A stretch of DNA of 64,000 bases from Bacteroidota bacterium (GTDB lineage Bacteria > Bacteroidota > Bacteroidia > AKYH767-A > 2013-40CM-41-45). The stretch is from assembly GCA_004295015.1 (NCBI GenBank), contig SHNE01000025.1:1-64000 (forward strand), in the 5' to 3' direction. The first letter of the stretch is position 1. Each line of letters starts with the position of its first letter. Shown piece by piece: positions 51,601 to 60,226 of the stretch. The translations under genes were made by a program, and so were the position numbers. The notes beneath the pieces are model-generated. The model was not told the DNA's origin and made no database searches. It was given only the letters and a program-made list of their open reading frames with translations.

Positions 51601-52328
51601 TTAGTCTTGTGCACACGGGCGCGCATTGCTTTTGTAGAACTCACAGTAATAGGACCTGTATATAAAATTCCCTTCGAGGGAGAAGGTTCGTTTCCATTCA
51701 AAGAATAATATATTGTAGAGGAAGGATCAGGTGTTGTAAGCGAAACCTGGATAGTGGATGGATAAAATCCCGCATCAATGCTAAATGCAGCTTTTCCGGC
51801 AATGCCAAGGTAGCCGCCACCCGTATTTGCTTTATCAGGTGTTGGGACAGGAAAATAACTCCATGCCGAACTACCATCGCTGGTCCGGCCATAGGTCACA
51901 TCATAACTAAGCTCAGAAAAAGTTATTGAATCTATAATAGTCGTACCATTGGAAGCCACCAGTGCCAAACGCTCACCTGTACCACTTAATTTGAAGCTGG
52001 CATGTATTGGCCCTTTGTAGGTTTCTTCGTCAAACCAAAACACCCTGTGATCATTTGCAGAAATTGTCGTTTGGGATGAGTTGGTAGATGGTATGCGGAA
52101 CTTGGTAAGATTCGAAAAATCGTCTGTCAGATACATCCCGGCCATATTAATACTCGAACTTCCGGCATTATAAAATTCTACCCAGTCACCCTTTTCATCA
52201 TAGTCATCTTCATATGAAATATAATTGTTGGAACAAATTTCATTGATCTTAATGTTTTGAGCAAGCAGGAGCGGGGCTGAAAACAACAAAAAGACGAAAA
52301 AACAAATCCCCCGGGTCAGAGTAGTCAT
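45660..52328 (-). CDS. Giant T9SS cargo: lamin-tail, CotH kinase fold, 15 tandem repeats
   Basis: An exported protein of 2,222 residues, the largest in the window. Order: signal peptide (1-23), lamin-tail domain (about 24-165, 'KINEICSNNY', 'WVEFYNAGSSSI'), chitobiase C-terminal-like unit (about 175-260, 'IYYSLNGNEPSPSKG'), CotH-fold region (about 265-530, 'ILYMNGAYWGVISMTEKID', 'KWRWIMWDTDRSD'), a linker and fibronectin-like unit (about 765-870), an SprB-like unit, 15 repeats of about 74 residues (950-2062), one further SprB-like unit and the type A sorting domain (about 2150-2222, 'VFPNPFNDKIFIV'). The first half parallels the 6264-9710 product. The repeats probably project the kinase-like part from the surface. 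Confidence 0.88.
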   Translation of the reverse strand: MTTLTRGICFFVFLLFSAPLLLAQNIKINEICSNNYISYEDDYDEKGDWVEFYNAGSSSINMAGMYLTDDFSNLTKFRIPSTNSSQTTISANDHRVFWFDEETYKGPIHASFKLSGTGERLALVASNGTTIIDSITFSELSYDVTYGRTSDGSSAWSYFPVPTPDKANTGGGYLGIAGKAAFSIDAGFYPSTIQVSLTTPDPSSTIYYSLNGNEPSPSKGILYTGPITVSSTKAMRARVHKTNYIPGEVTTASYFINRPHDLPILSVVTDSANLWDENTGIYCFGVDDYDHFYPYYGANFWKSWKRPAHIELFEASGAEVISQNLKLSLSGNTSRVYAQKSLNFEAEDALGKNSIPYQLFPQLPIASYKAFKVRNGGSDWSSTGIRDAYNHTLLEGAMDVDHQANRPVILYMNGAYWGVISMTEKIDEDYLKGHYPSINKDSVDLLFSNAEVANGDASGYNAMISFITNNSLAQQSNYNYIKDQIDIQEYVNYFQSRIYYASTDWPNKNIYYWRPKDLSMKWRWIMWDTDRSDLLSTSPNHPCNYTHNTLAWATTSGSVASWAQFLLNNLLLNAEFKSQFIKQYAHHINFTFCPSRTDSVLDVFRSRLHNELPAHIARWEHSNDTIDYFTVGYYHSRAEWNTEVDTMKLFFHNRQRYMRKFIMQQFGISDTSRLNLAKVPIQGGRIEVDTFRVPSNPCSLVYFDGYPVTIKAVANPGYVFSGWLSSGGSVLPLTWNPNGDTTVTAYFSPSIATQPTVPASDYSASLTSCSNVQLNWTSGNGSSRIVIARAGSPVNAFPVDQQSYTANSVFGNGANLGSSNFVVYSGTSNTCTISGLSSGVTYHFAIIEFNGSASTSNYYTSTYLSGDVTTSSISISTSATPNAICNGASSTLSANGAQTYQWSPSTGLSSTSGSSVIASPSSSTNYTVVATDAGGCQATSVVSVIVYPLPTVTLNNFSNVCVTSSPVNLTGGSPSGGTYSGTGVSGTTFNPSLAGTGNHTILYSYTNANGCSNSASKTITVTALPAVEVNTFNDICMGASPMLLSGGTPSGGTYSGTGVSGGYFNPGIAGPGIHVITYTYTSGCTASDTSTIRVVSAPAVNLNTFSDVCLNAAPVLLSGGTPAGGTYSGSGVSGSYFNPSLAGIGNKIITYSYTDASGCLGSDTSGILVKALPAVSLSAFNNICINAAPLTLTGGTPSGGVYTGTGVSAGSFNPSVAGIGSHIITYSYTNAFGCSSSATSGITVTTIPSVNLPVFNSVCLNSVPLLLNGGTPTGGTYSGPGVSGNYFNPSVAGSGHHLITYTFSSGCSASDTSGIFVNNLPAVNLNTFSDVCLNASPILLNGGSPGGGTYSGPGVSAGYFNPSAAGIGNKIITYSYTDGFGCSGSDTSGIIVKALPSVNLNSYSNTCINSSPITLTGGTPSGGVYTGNGVSGGSFNPSVAGLGTHLITYSYTNASGCSASDTSGIYVSTIPSVNLPSLNSVCLNSPAFLLNGGTPTGGSYTGPGVSGNYFNPSLAGAGYHIITYTYNSGCSASDTSGILVNTVANVNLNSFSDICINSSSLALSGGTPAGGIYSGTGVSGNSFNPSVAGPGYHVITYSYTNGSGCSGSDSSTIFVKAPSVNLNSFSNLCINSPSITLSGGMPAGGIYSGTGVNSGMFDPAVAGAGNHVITYSFTDLSGCTASDTAHIYVSEIPVVNLDAFNDVCVNSPVFILSGGSPVGGVYSGNGVSGSGFNPAQAGIGRHVITYSYNPGCAATDTAGILVNAAPNVNLNSFGDVCSDAAPFALSGGNPSGGVYSGAGVSNGNFSPALAGTGVHTITYTYTNSEGCAGTDIGDISVNAPAVVLSNLTSICINDSAFLLSGGTPVGGLYSGNGVSNGFFDPSIAGTGSHIISYSYTDTSGCSAADTSSIFVSTIPVVTLAPFSDLCSTSFPLLLTGGDPSGGVYSGTGVTGSSFDPSIAGAGTHLITYTYNSGCVVSDTASIVVVSAPLVSIDAFNDVCFDSNPVLMTGGMPAGGVYSGSGVSGTNFYPSVAGNGLHYISYTIVDSLGCSNTDSSSIKVHALPLISLGNDTTICAQNSILLDAGSGFNSYVWSTGETTSSIVVDSTGYGLTTVSYQVSVLDSFGCVAIEEIRITYDVCTDINSNTDFGSILVFPNPFNDKIFIVSDAGNFKITMFDVMGKKVLSKNVSGSKTLIEPILAAGIYFLNLETNFSNRTIKLVKTN
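46143..49481 (-). repeat. 15 tandem repeats of about 223 bp in a three-unit higher-order pattern
   Basis: Each unit follows 'PxVNLNxFxxVCxNxxPxxLxGG', 'P.GG.YSG.GVS', 'FNPS.AG.G.H.ITY', '..GC..SDTS.I.V'. Units 2, 5, 8, 11 and 14 are shortened by two to three residues before the second Cys ('YNSGC' in place of 'YTNASGC'). Units 4, 7, 10 and 13 end in 'VxxI', and units 3, 6, 9, 12 and 15 in 'VKA(L)' or close. The period is therefore three units, about 667 bp, which indicates growth by duplication of a triplet. Confidence 0.9.
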
Positions 52329-52783
52329 GGTTCGAGACAGGTAAAGTTTAAAATTCTAATCAATAATTAGACGGATTAAATATACAGTTCAATTAATAAA
52401 TTTCAAATTATATTCAGTAAATACACCCTATTACATGGCTAAATTGATAGCAAATCAATAAGATTTCATTGGCGGAATTAATTATATTATGCCTTTCAAG
52501 AATGACGCATTTAAAACTGTAATTATTGAGGTGCTCACGTGAAAACTGATAAATTAATCTTTTTTCTAAAAAGGATCTGGGTTATGGACGTTAAATTAAA
52601 GAATAATATTATTAAATCTAACCTCAATTATTCTAATGTTAACAAAATAATTTGCCTTACAAAAATACAGATGGCTCAGATTGGCCCCTTGAAATAACTC
52701 AGTAAAAACGTAAATATTAGCTTCGAAACACAAAAAGGATCGTCATTCTACCTTCAATAAACTCAGAAAATCATTCAGCTGTT
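52329..52783. other. 455-bp A/T-rich intergenic region
   Basis: It lies downstream of the 52784 gene and upstream of the 52328 start, both on the minus strand, so it should contain the promoter of the giant cargo gene. I see no clear -33/-7 pair, hairpin or small gene. Confidence 0.4.
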
Positions 52784-55612
52784 TTAGTTTGAAACAATAA
52801 ATAATTTCGAAAAAGCTCCAACTTTTAAATAATAGATGCCGGCTTCCCATTCTTCGGTTGAGATAGTTGCATTTTCTACATACAATCTATTGTAAACTAT
52901 TTTTCCGTTTGAATTAAAAATCTCAATATTTAGTCCGGCTTGAGTTTTTGATACAGCCGGGAGGCTCACTACTATATACTTCTCAGAAGGGTTTGGGAAG
53001 AGTTTAATCTTGTCATTTACATTCTCCGGAATAGAAACTGTATTTAATACTACATACACGCATGCAGAATCTGTGCAGGAGTTTTGATCAAGGACACTAA
53101 CGCAATAGAAGCCTTCAACATCCACCAGGATAGAATACGAAGTATCCATTGTCGACCAAAGAACAGAACTATAACTTGAATCTACATTCAAATTAAAGGT
53201 GATTGCGCTTGAAAATATGGTGTCTGCAGCAAAGCTGATTGATGGAGATGCGAAAGCAGATACTATTCCCGGGGAAGAGATGGTATCATTGATTCCAAAA
53301 ATTCCGGAAATTAAACTGACTGTGTAAGTTCCGTCAGAATTATACACATGGCTTGGAGAAATTAAATTAGAAGTAGTTCCGTCTCCAAAGTCCCACTGAA
53401 AATCTGTTGCTCCCTGTGATGCATTCGTAAAATTAACGGTGAATGGCACACAACCGCTGCTAACATCTGCGGTAAATGCAGCGACGGGAACCGGGTTATT
53501 GTTCAACTGAAAACTTGGGCTCCATGTCATGAAATTGCCTGTTCCATTTGGAATTCTTGCATGGGCTTCATCCGCTTGTTGAACTCCAAAATTCAGGTGA
53601 TTTATTAATTCCATGTTACTATTAAGAAACCATAATTCATCTCCATCTCCCGAAAGTTTAAAATTAGTATTCAGTCCACCAAACCCTTCATCATCATTGG
53701 CCCAAACAATCAGATACTCATCCGGTTGAATAATCGTTCCCGGAGGAAATGACCATTTTAGCAGATTCATAGGATTGTCGCTCAAATAGAATCCACTTAT
53801 ATCTTTTGGCTGGCCGGAAGTATTATATATTTCAATCCAATCCGAATAATTTCCAGCCGTGTCTGCGGCAGTCGAAACATTTTTAGCCATCAACTCATTA
53901 ATAACAACAGATGAGTCCGTTGCCGGCTCAGGCTTTACGAGATAAGTATAAATGTCATGTTCTGCTCCGGGAGGATCATAAGAAACTGTAGCCGCGCTGT
54001 TAGCTGAAACGGCCTCAATATAAAAGCGCATGCGTGTCACGCCGGGCATTCCAGGGATTAATCCGGTATATACACTGTCTCCTGCAATACTATCCTGATG
54101 TGTTCCATCATCATACATCAACACTTTTGAAAAATGCCCCGTCAATCCGGAAGCATAATAGAAAAAAACAGCATCTACCCCATCCTGACAAGTAACATTG
54201 CTAGTGACAAGGACATTCTCATTTGCACCGGGAGCCTCCCAGGCAGTTGTATCAGAATAAAAAACAGAATTAGAAATAAGCGGGAGATTCTTATTAATTT
54301 CTGAATTGCTAGTGATGTAAGCTTTCCTGTTTAATATGTAGTTCTTTAAAACAGATTTATGATTTAAAAAATCTGCATAAGTATAATTCTGAACCACATC
54401 ATTCTGAACAATAGGATCAATCTGACTGTAAAATGCATCGATCACAGGAAATATCTTGGCAGTATCCAATACTTCATTCACCATAGTTCTCATGTGAGCA
54501 AGATATCGTTGCCTGATTTGAGGATGATTCAGCAACTTATAAAGCAAGGCATAGTTTGGTTTATTCACATGCGAGAAGATGCTATAGTTATGTTTGTCCG
54601 GGTCGAAAGTATCATTTCCATCCATTTCAATTGGGACAATACGACCGGTTTCTGAATCCATATAGAGATAGTAATCCGATCTCCCTTTTTCAATATAGCT
54701 ATCGTCGTCACCAAAAATATTTTCACCGGCAAAAAACCAAAGAGTTCTGTCAATATCCAGATAGTTATCCAATATTGTTTCCATATTGCTCTGAGAAACT
54801 GTATCGAGTATTTTACAAAAGTCTCTCAGTCTTGTATATGGATCCGGGAAACCACTAAATTTCAAATCGTAGTTGTTTACATATTGCGTGGTGTCACTTC
54901 CTAAATAATAAAGAGTTCTCAAACTATCTCCTCTGACACCATGCGGCGCCGGGCTACCTTCAGGCCTTTTAGCTCTCCAAAGAGCACCGCCTTTACTTAG
55001 AAACCATTCTTCAACAAAATCTTTATTTAGTTGCTGGACATTTCCATAAATACCCCAATCGTTTCCATTGATAACAAGGTGCGCGAAATTTCCTTTAGCC
55101 GCCGGCATGTGCTTGCTCAACATGAACTCATAGAGGACTTCGCCCATAAATGATGGGTCGTTATAACCATTATTTAAATTAACGATATTATATCCTCCTA
55201 CATCCTGGCCCGGGATGTATGCATTAAGCGTGATATTGAAGGACTTTTTAAAATCATTACTGCTACTGTAAGAAGTTGCTCCTTTAAATCGCACTCCTAC
55301 ACTATCATAAACTACTCCATCAATCGTGAGAGTTGCCGGCATGTCAATCTGGTTAGAATAATTTGATTCAAGGTCATCCCAATAGTCGGGTTGCGAAAAA
55401 TCCAGAAAAATATCTCGAGTTGTCGACTGGTCATAAAAACCAGAATAAGGCAGGTTCCCCGTGATCAAACGTCTGCCATCCGGGCTATAATGCATAGCAT
55501 CAGGCAGACTTTGGCTGATTGAAAATAACGAAAGCAGACAAAGGCATAATAGAACGCAGATCCCTCTGAACTCAAAAAAGATATTGCGGCAAGTAAACAA
55601 ATTCAATTTCAT
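52784..55612 (-). CDS. CotH-family T9SS cargo with lamin-tail and PKD domains
   Basis: An exported protein of 942 residues. After the signal peptide (about 1-34, ending SISQ) the CotH kinase-like domain occupies about 65-420: 'GVRFKGATSYSSSNDFKKSF', 'HLVINGNDWGIYGNVQQLNK', 'DRTLWFFAGENIFGDDDSY' and the acidic 'IVPIEMDGNDTFD' (about 327-339). This is closer to the classical CotH form than the other two homologues in the window. A lamin-tail domain (about 565-685, 'VINELMAKNVS'), a PKD domain (about 690-775, 'DFQWDFGDGTT'), an SprB-like unit and the type A sorting domain ('LFPNPSEKYIVV') follow. A phosphotransfer activity outside the cell is possible; no substrate is evident. Confidence 0.9.
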   Translation of the reverse strand: MKLNLFTCRNIFFEFRGICVLLCLCLLSLFSISQSLPDAMHYSPDGRRLITGNLPYSGFYDQSTTRDIFLDFSQPDYWDDLESNYSNQIDMPATLTIDGVVYDSVGVRFKGATSYSSSNDFKKSFNITLNAYIPGQDVGGYNIVNLNNGYNDPSFMGEVLYEFMLSKHMPAAKGNFAHLVINGNDWGIYGNVQQLNKDFVEEWFLSKGGALWRAKRPEGSPAPHGVRGDSLRTLYYLGSDTTQYVNNYDLKFSGFPDPYTRLRDFCKILDTVSQSNMETILDNYLDIDRTLWFFAGENIFGDDDSYIEKGRSDYYLYMDSETGRIVPIEMDGNDTFDPDKHNYSIFSHVNKPNYALLYKLLNHPQIRQRYLAHMRTMVNEVLDTAKIFPVIDAFYSQIDPIVQNDVVQNYTYADFLNHKSVLKNYILNRKAYITSNSEINKNLPLISNSVFYSDTTAWEAPGANENVLVTSNVTCQDGVDAVFFYYASGLTGHFSKVLMYDDGTHQDSIAGDSVYTGLIPGMPGVTRMRFYIEAVSANSAATVSYDPPGAEHDIYTYLVKPEPATDSSVVINELMAKNVSTAADTAGNYSDWIEIYNTSGQPKDISGFYLSDNPMNLLKWSFPPGTIIQPDEYLIVWANDDEGFGGLNTNFKLSGDGDELWFLNSNMELINHLNFGVQQADEAHARIPNGTGNFMTWSPSFQLNNNPVPVAAFTADVSSGCVPFTVNFTNASQGATDFQWDFGDGTTSNLISPSHVYNSDGTYTVSLISGIFGINDTISSPGIVSAFASPSISFAADTIFSSAITFNLNVDSSYSSVLWSTMDTSYSILVDVEGFYCVSVLDQNSCTDSACVYVVLNTVSIPENVNDKIKLFPNPSEKYIVVSLPAVSKTQAGLNIEIFNSNGKIVYNRLYVENATISTEEWEAGIYYLKVGAFSKLFIVSN

Positions 55613-55909
55613 AAATTATAATATTGACAGAATTAAGAAATTATTGAATATTCTAACTATCAAATTCAGGGGGCAATACCAGTAATTATCATTATAATGC
55701 TATGTCCTTGAATTAAATACTTGTGATACCAACAAATATATTTTATTTGAGACAAGTGGCCAAATGATTAGCCAAATAAACTGAATTCCGAAGCACATTT
55801 ACTTCGCTTTATTGTTCTCATATGAAAGCAACTCGTATTATCCTTCAAAAGAATCAAAAACAGGTAAATATTAAATGCAAAAAAAACACCGATTCAGGAT
55901 GCTCCTATT

Positions 55910-57415
55910 TCAATTGCGTATCACGACAATTTTTTTTGAACTGAAATTGTTTCCGCTAATAACATTTACAAAATAGAAACCGGAAGGAACACTAAGGTTT
56001 AATGAAAGAAAATTTTCAGCAAATTTATTATGGTATTCTTCATATACAATCCTTCCCACCTGATCATAAATCTCAACTTTGAGAGATTCATTTAAAACGG
56101 ACTTAAACAATAAAGAAAAAGAATTCATTAGGGGATTAGGCACTGCTTGGAAATAATCAGACTTTACCCATTCGTTCTGAATGTCTGTTGTAGTGCAAAG
56201 CTGACTGCGTACACATCCCGAATAGATACTGGCAGTATCATTCACTAATTGCAGGGGAGAAACAGTAAACCAAGACAATGCAAACACAAAATATTGTGGC
56301 ATCTGGTTTGAGGCTGTCGTACTTCCGCTATCTGACTGAAGACATCTTGAGTATCCTACGGGACTATCCTTGATGAAATTTATCGTTCCATCAGTTACAG
56401 AATCGTTTAAAAATGTAATATACCCTCCATCCGAAGTAGTTTTAACCAGAGGGAGTTCATCAAAACAGCAAAAGATGTCAGTTTGAAATAAATTTCCTGT
56501 ACTATCGAATTTAGAGATATAAAATTCTGAAGGGACCGGGTACAAATTATCACTCCCGCAAATAATTATTCCCCCATCAGCCAAGGTATCAATGCTTGAT
56601 GGAGCACAATAAGGATTAAGATACTTAATCCATTTTATGTTTCCCGTTGTATCCATTCTTAGCACATTTGTACCTTGACTACTAGAGTACGCGACTACAA
56701 GGTCTTTGTCACTGGTCTCAATGCATTGCACAAATTCTCCTTCGATACTCAAGGTAGCTTTTACATTCAAATTTGAATCGGTAAATAATACATGTGCAAT
56801 AGCAAAGGCATGTGAATAGATTGCCGCAGATATAGCATAATCACCGTTTCTTAGTCTGCTTATCCGATACAACCAATTTTGAAGTCCGGCAGTCAGTTCA
56901 TGAAAGGATATTAAATTCCCTAAAGGATCTGTTTTCAAAATAAAGTTATCTCCAATCGATCCCTGAATAGCGGTGAGACAAAATATATAGCCCTCCGGAA
57001 TTGGCTCAATCCATTTTACTGATTTACCATTTATCAATTTTAGCCAATCTACATTCCCATTCCGATCTGCCTTCATAATAAAATTATCACCGGAGACTAC
57101 AAAACCTGAATCATCGGTAGCAATTATATGTCGTGGTATTTCTAAGGAAACAGACAAATCATAATATTTAGTCCAGAGAGTGTCTCCGTTTCTCTTCAAT
57201 TTAAGTATTAAGAGATTTGAATCCAGATTCGCCGGATTGTAGCCAAAGGCGGCAAGAAGATAATTTGAATCCTTTCCCTCTGTACATGAATAGGCCTTTA
57301 ATCCGACCGAGGCTATATCAATATACTGATTGATAAAACTATGCTGTGAATTTGCTTTATGATTATTCGCGATTATGAAAACAATTAAAAATAATAACCC
57401 TTTATAGGCCTTCAT
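55910..57415 (-). CDS. T9SS type A cargo with propeller-like repeats
   Basis: An exported protein of 501 residues, signal peptide ending KANSQ. The body has recurring 'KLKRNGDTLWTKYY', 'IATDDSGFVVSGDN', 'KADRNGNVDWLKL' and 'ADGGIIICGSDN' strands, the pattern of Bacteroidota propeller proteins and of the 4194-5963 product. A short Cys-rich segment ('FCCFDELP', 'SGCVRSQLC') precedes the type A sorting domain, which here lacks YPNP but keeps 'AVPNPLMNSFSLLF' and 'GFYFVNVISGNNF'. No catalytic motif was recognised. The intergenic stretch 55613-55909 upstream of the next gene downstream holds nothing I can name. Confidence 0.82.
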   Translation of the reverse strand: MKAYKGLLFLIVFIIANNHKANSQHSFINQYIDIASVGLKAYSCTEGKDSNYLLAAFGYNPANLDSNLLILKLKRNGDTLWTKYYDLSVSLEIPRHIIATDDSGFVVSGDNFIMKADRNGNVDWLKLINGKSVKWIEPIPEGYIFCLTAIQGSIGDNFILKTDPLGNLISFHELTAGLQNWLYRISRLRNGDYAISAAIYSHAFAIAHVLFTDSNLNVKATLSIEGEFVQCIETSDKDLVVAYSSSQGTNVLRMDTTGNIKWIKYLNPYCAPSSIDTLADGGIIICGSDNLYPVPSEFYISKFDSTGNLFQTDIFCCFDELPLVKTTSDGGYITFLNDSVTDGTINFIKDSPVGYSRCLQSDSGSTTASNQMPQYFVFALSWFTVSPLQLVNDTASIYSGCVRSQLCTTTDIQNEWVKSDYFQAVPNPLMNSFSLLFKSVLNESLKVEIYDQVGRIVYEEYHNKFAENFLSLNLSVPSGFYFVNVISGNNFSSKKIVVIRN

Positions 57416-57493
57416 AGGAACAAATTAAAAATTTGAATATTATCCTCTCAAAGATACATATAATAAAAGCACTAGGTCAGAATGGGTGAAACA

Positions 57494-59923
57494 CTACTCT
57501 CCCCCAATCCTCTTCTGCTCCGACTCACTGCCGGATTTACGCTGCTTCACACTCTGCATTTGTTTATTGCCAAAGCGCCAGGTGAAGCTTGCACGAAACT
57601 GTTGACTTTCCCAGTTTCCGTTCACGAGAATTTTAATACCTCCGTATACATTGCGGCTGTCCCAGGGTGCGGTGTTCAGAATATCAGAATAAGATAATTT
57701 CAAATTCGCTCTGTCACTAAAAAGCTTCTTTTGTAAACCGATATCAAGAGAGCCATTTGGTTTAGTAATATATGAACCACTCCATACCCCTGCACTGTTA
57801 TACCATCCGGATATTTCCAGTGTGAAATTCTTAGGAAGCTTAAAGGTATTTTGTGCAAAAAGATTAAAACTTGTCACCGACTCATTAATAGTTTTCCCGT
57901 TTCCAAAATCAGCTTCATACTTCTGGTTATTTACACCCATGTTGAAATACACGCTGTACCATTTAAGTGGCTGAAGAGAAGAAGCCAGACTGAGGTTTAA
58001 AATTTTCTCCGTTGCAAGATTCCGTGGACTCAGTCGACTCTTTCCGCCTTCAAGTGTATCGGTTATCTGTGCGAAAAAATCATCGGTATGACTGTATCCG
58101 ACACTAATCGTACTTGCATATTTATAGGTATGAGAAAGCTCTAATTTTTGTGAGTATTGAGGATTGAGAAATGGATTTCCTTTGCGTGAACTTAATTCGT
58201 CGAGCTTAAATTCGAATGGATTTAATTCCTGGTAATTAGGACGATTAATTCTTCTGCTATAAAGCAAGGCCGTTGAATTCATCTGGTTCCATGAATAAGT
58301 GATGCCGGCACTTGGAAATAAATCAGTGTAATCCCTTTTTACGTTTTTATCGTTAAGAGAATCGGCTGCATTCTTCAAATCACCTTCGCTAGCTGTAAGT
58401 TCAGCACGTAAGCCGGCCTGAACTTGAAACTTCTTAATCTTTATCTGGTAATTAATGTATGCTGCGTATACATTTTCGGAATAAGCAAACTGATTGCTCC
58501 TACTCAGATCTAAAATTTCAGAACCGTTGGCAATATCAAAGAAGTTATAATCATTATCAGTATTCACCATTGAAATCTTGTAGCCTGCTCCAAATTTCCC
58601 TTTCAATAAATTCTGTGAATAATCAGACTTTAAAGTATAGATGTTGATTGTGGTCGAGGTAATTGAACGATAGTAGGCGGAAGAAAGAATCGTAATATCA
58701 TCAGCAAGCGTATAAATATTAGGTTGAAAATTATTCCGGTATCCATCATAATAAGCAATATCGAAATCAGTAGCAAGCTCTCTACCTGTAGTGTCGGTAT
58801 AGCGGTGATTAAGATTTACTGCAATATTATTCGTATGCCCTTCTGTTGTCTGATCAGACTTCAGAATACTGTCAGCCAATTCGGAACTAAAGCTCCCAAT
58901 TCTATTTCGGCTGGTGTTGGTACTTTGAATATCCCTATAGTTCCCTGTAACCATCAGCCCCAGAGTGTGTTTTTTATTCACATAATAGTCAAGTCCGGCA
59001 TTGTAATTATGACTGAGTCCTGAATTTAGGAATACAGAACTGGCGTTATAAATATAGGGTGCCTGTTCTCGGTAAAAATTCATCTCCATCTTCCTGGTTC
59101 CCCAGTTATTTCCATAGCTGGAAAAGAAACCGAGTTTCTTTGATCTGCTATTCAGGGACAAGGCAGTATTATATTTTGAATAGGCACCTGATGCATAGCC
59201 CAGCGTGACTGATCCATTTGTTCCAAAACTTTTATTTCGCTTAAGTTTAATATTAATTATTCCTGCCGTTCCTTTTGCCTCGTATTTTGAGGATGGATTC
59301 GAGATAAGTTCAATAAGATCAACTTCGGTACTGTTTAGAGAACGCAGATAATCCATCAGTTCAGCTCCGGAAAGATGCATGTCTCTCCCATCCACTTGCA
59401 AGAGAACGCCACCTCTTCCTTTGAGAATAATATTATCATTATTGTCGACTACCACACCCGGTGATTTCTGAAGCAATTCAAAAGCAGTACTTCCTGAAGC
59501 ATTGATACTATTCTCCACATTAAAAACAGTTTTATCCGGCTTCACCTCAATGAGAGGACGGATGGCAGTTACCTGAGCCTCTTTCAATGATATCGAATTG
59601 CGGTTCAACTTAAAAACAGGAATTGACTTCTCCGTTCCCGTGTAATCAAATTTACTGCTGTATTGCGTTGCAAAACCTAGCATTGAAACTTTTACATAAT
59701 ACGAACCGCTCTCAAGTCCGGAGAAATTAAACTTCCCATCCAAATCGGTGACATTTGCTTTTGCAAGGAGAGAATCGCTCGCACGATTAAGTTCTACGAT
59801 TGCACCGGGAATAGCCTGGTTAAGCTCATCGTTAACTTGTCCGGAAATTAGTGAAGCTTGCGCACTTGCAAGAAAGGACATGAGTATTCCTGCAAAAAGG
59901 AGATAAATTTTTTTGTAAAACAA
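57494..59923 (-). CDS. Outer-membrane beta-barrel protein, TonB-receptor-like (PF14905 type)
   Basis: An outer-membrane protein of 809 residues from the TTG at 59923, which places a standard signal peptide ('FYKKIYLLFAGILMSFLASAQ') at the start; ATGs at 59974 and 59977 would add 17-18 residues before it. A carboxypeptidase regulatory-like domain (about 25-105, 'SGQVNDELNQAIPGAIVEL') leads to a plug (about 115-230, 'VFNVENSINASGSTAFELLQ', 'LLQVDGRDMHLSG') and an 'outer membrane beta-barrel family' barrel. There is no STN domain and no ECF site upstream. Function probably uptake or surface scaffolding; the substrate is unknown. Confidence 0.9.
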   Translation of the reverse strand: MFYKKIYLLFAGILMSFLASAQASLISGQVNDELNQAIPGAIVELNRASDSLLAKANVTDLDGKFNFSGLESGSYYVKVSMLGFATQYSSKFDYTGTEKSIPVFKLNRNSISLKEAQVTAIRPLIEVKPDKTVFNVENSINASGSTAFELLQKSPGVVVDNNDNIILKGRGGVLLQVDGRDMHLSGAELMDYLRSLNSTEVDLIELISNPSSKYEAKGTAGIINIKLKRNKSFGTNGSVTLGYASGAYSKYNTALSLNSRSKKLGFFSSYGNNWGTRKMEMNFYREQAPYIYNASSVFLNSGLSHNYNAGLDYYVNKKHTLGLMVTGNYRDIQSTNTSRNRIGSFSSELADSILKSDQTTEGHTNNIAVNLNHRYTDTTGRELATDFDIAYYDGYRNNFQPNIYTLADDITILSSAYYRSITSTTINIYTLKSDYSQNLLKGKFGAGYKISMVNTDNDYNFFDIANGSEILDLSRSNQFAYSENVYAAYINYQIKIKKFQVQAGLRAELTASEGDLKNAADSLNDKNVKRDYTDLFPSAGITYSWNQMNSTALLYSRRINRPNYQELNPFEFKLDELSSRKGNPFLNPQYSQKLELSHTYKYASTISVGYSHTDDFFAQITDTLEGGKSRLSPRNLATEKILNLSLASSLQPLKWYSVYFNMGVNNQKYEADFGNGKTINESVTSFNLFAQNTFKLPKNFTLEISGWYNSAGVWSGSYITKPNGSLDIGLQKKLFSDRANLKLSYSDILNTAPWDSRNVYGGIKILVNGNWESQQFRASFTWRFGNKQMQSVKQRKSGSESEQKRIGGE

Positions 59924-60226
59924 GGGAGTAGAATTTAACGACAAAGTAAATAATTTTTTTTCAATGCACCACATCATTCAGGAATGAAAATAAACAATAG
60001 TATTTCACAGTTTTGAAATCGACATAAATGATTCATTCGTTTCAGAAGCAGAATGCTTTTATTGTAGCATAATCGACACAATGGTGCAGATAGTGGTTTC
60101 TCATTTCACAAAGTTTCATTTTGAAAAAAATGCACTGACCGGTAAGCAAAAAAAATCTAAGTGTAAAATGGAAATGTGTACAAATCACTCTTCACAAACT
60201 CAAAAATGAACCCCTATTAAAGAATA

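Noticed and set aside
52784-55612. Spore coat protein CotH as evidence of sporulation
   Set aside because: The CotH fold is widespread outside spore formers; the T9SS tail and surrounding genes are Bacteroidota-like.
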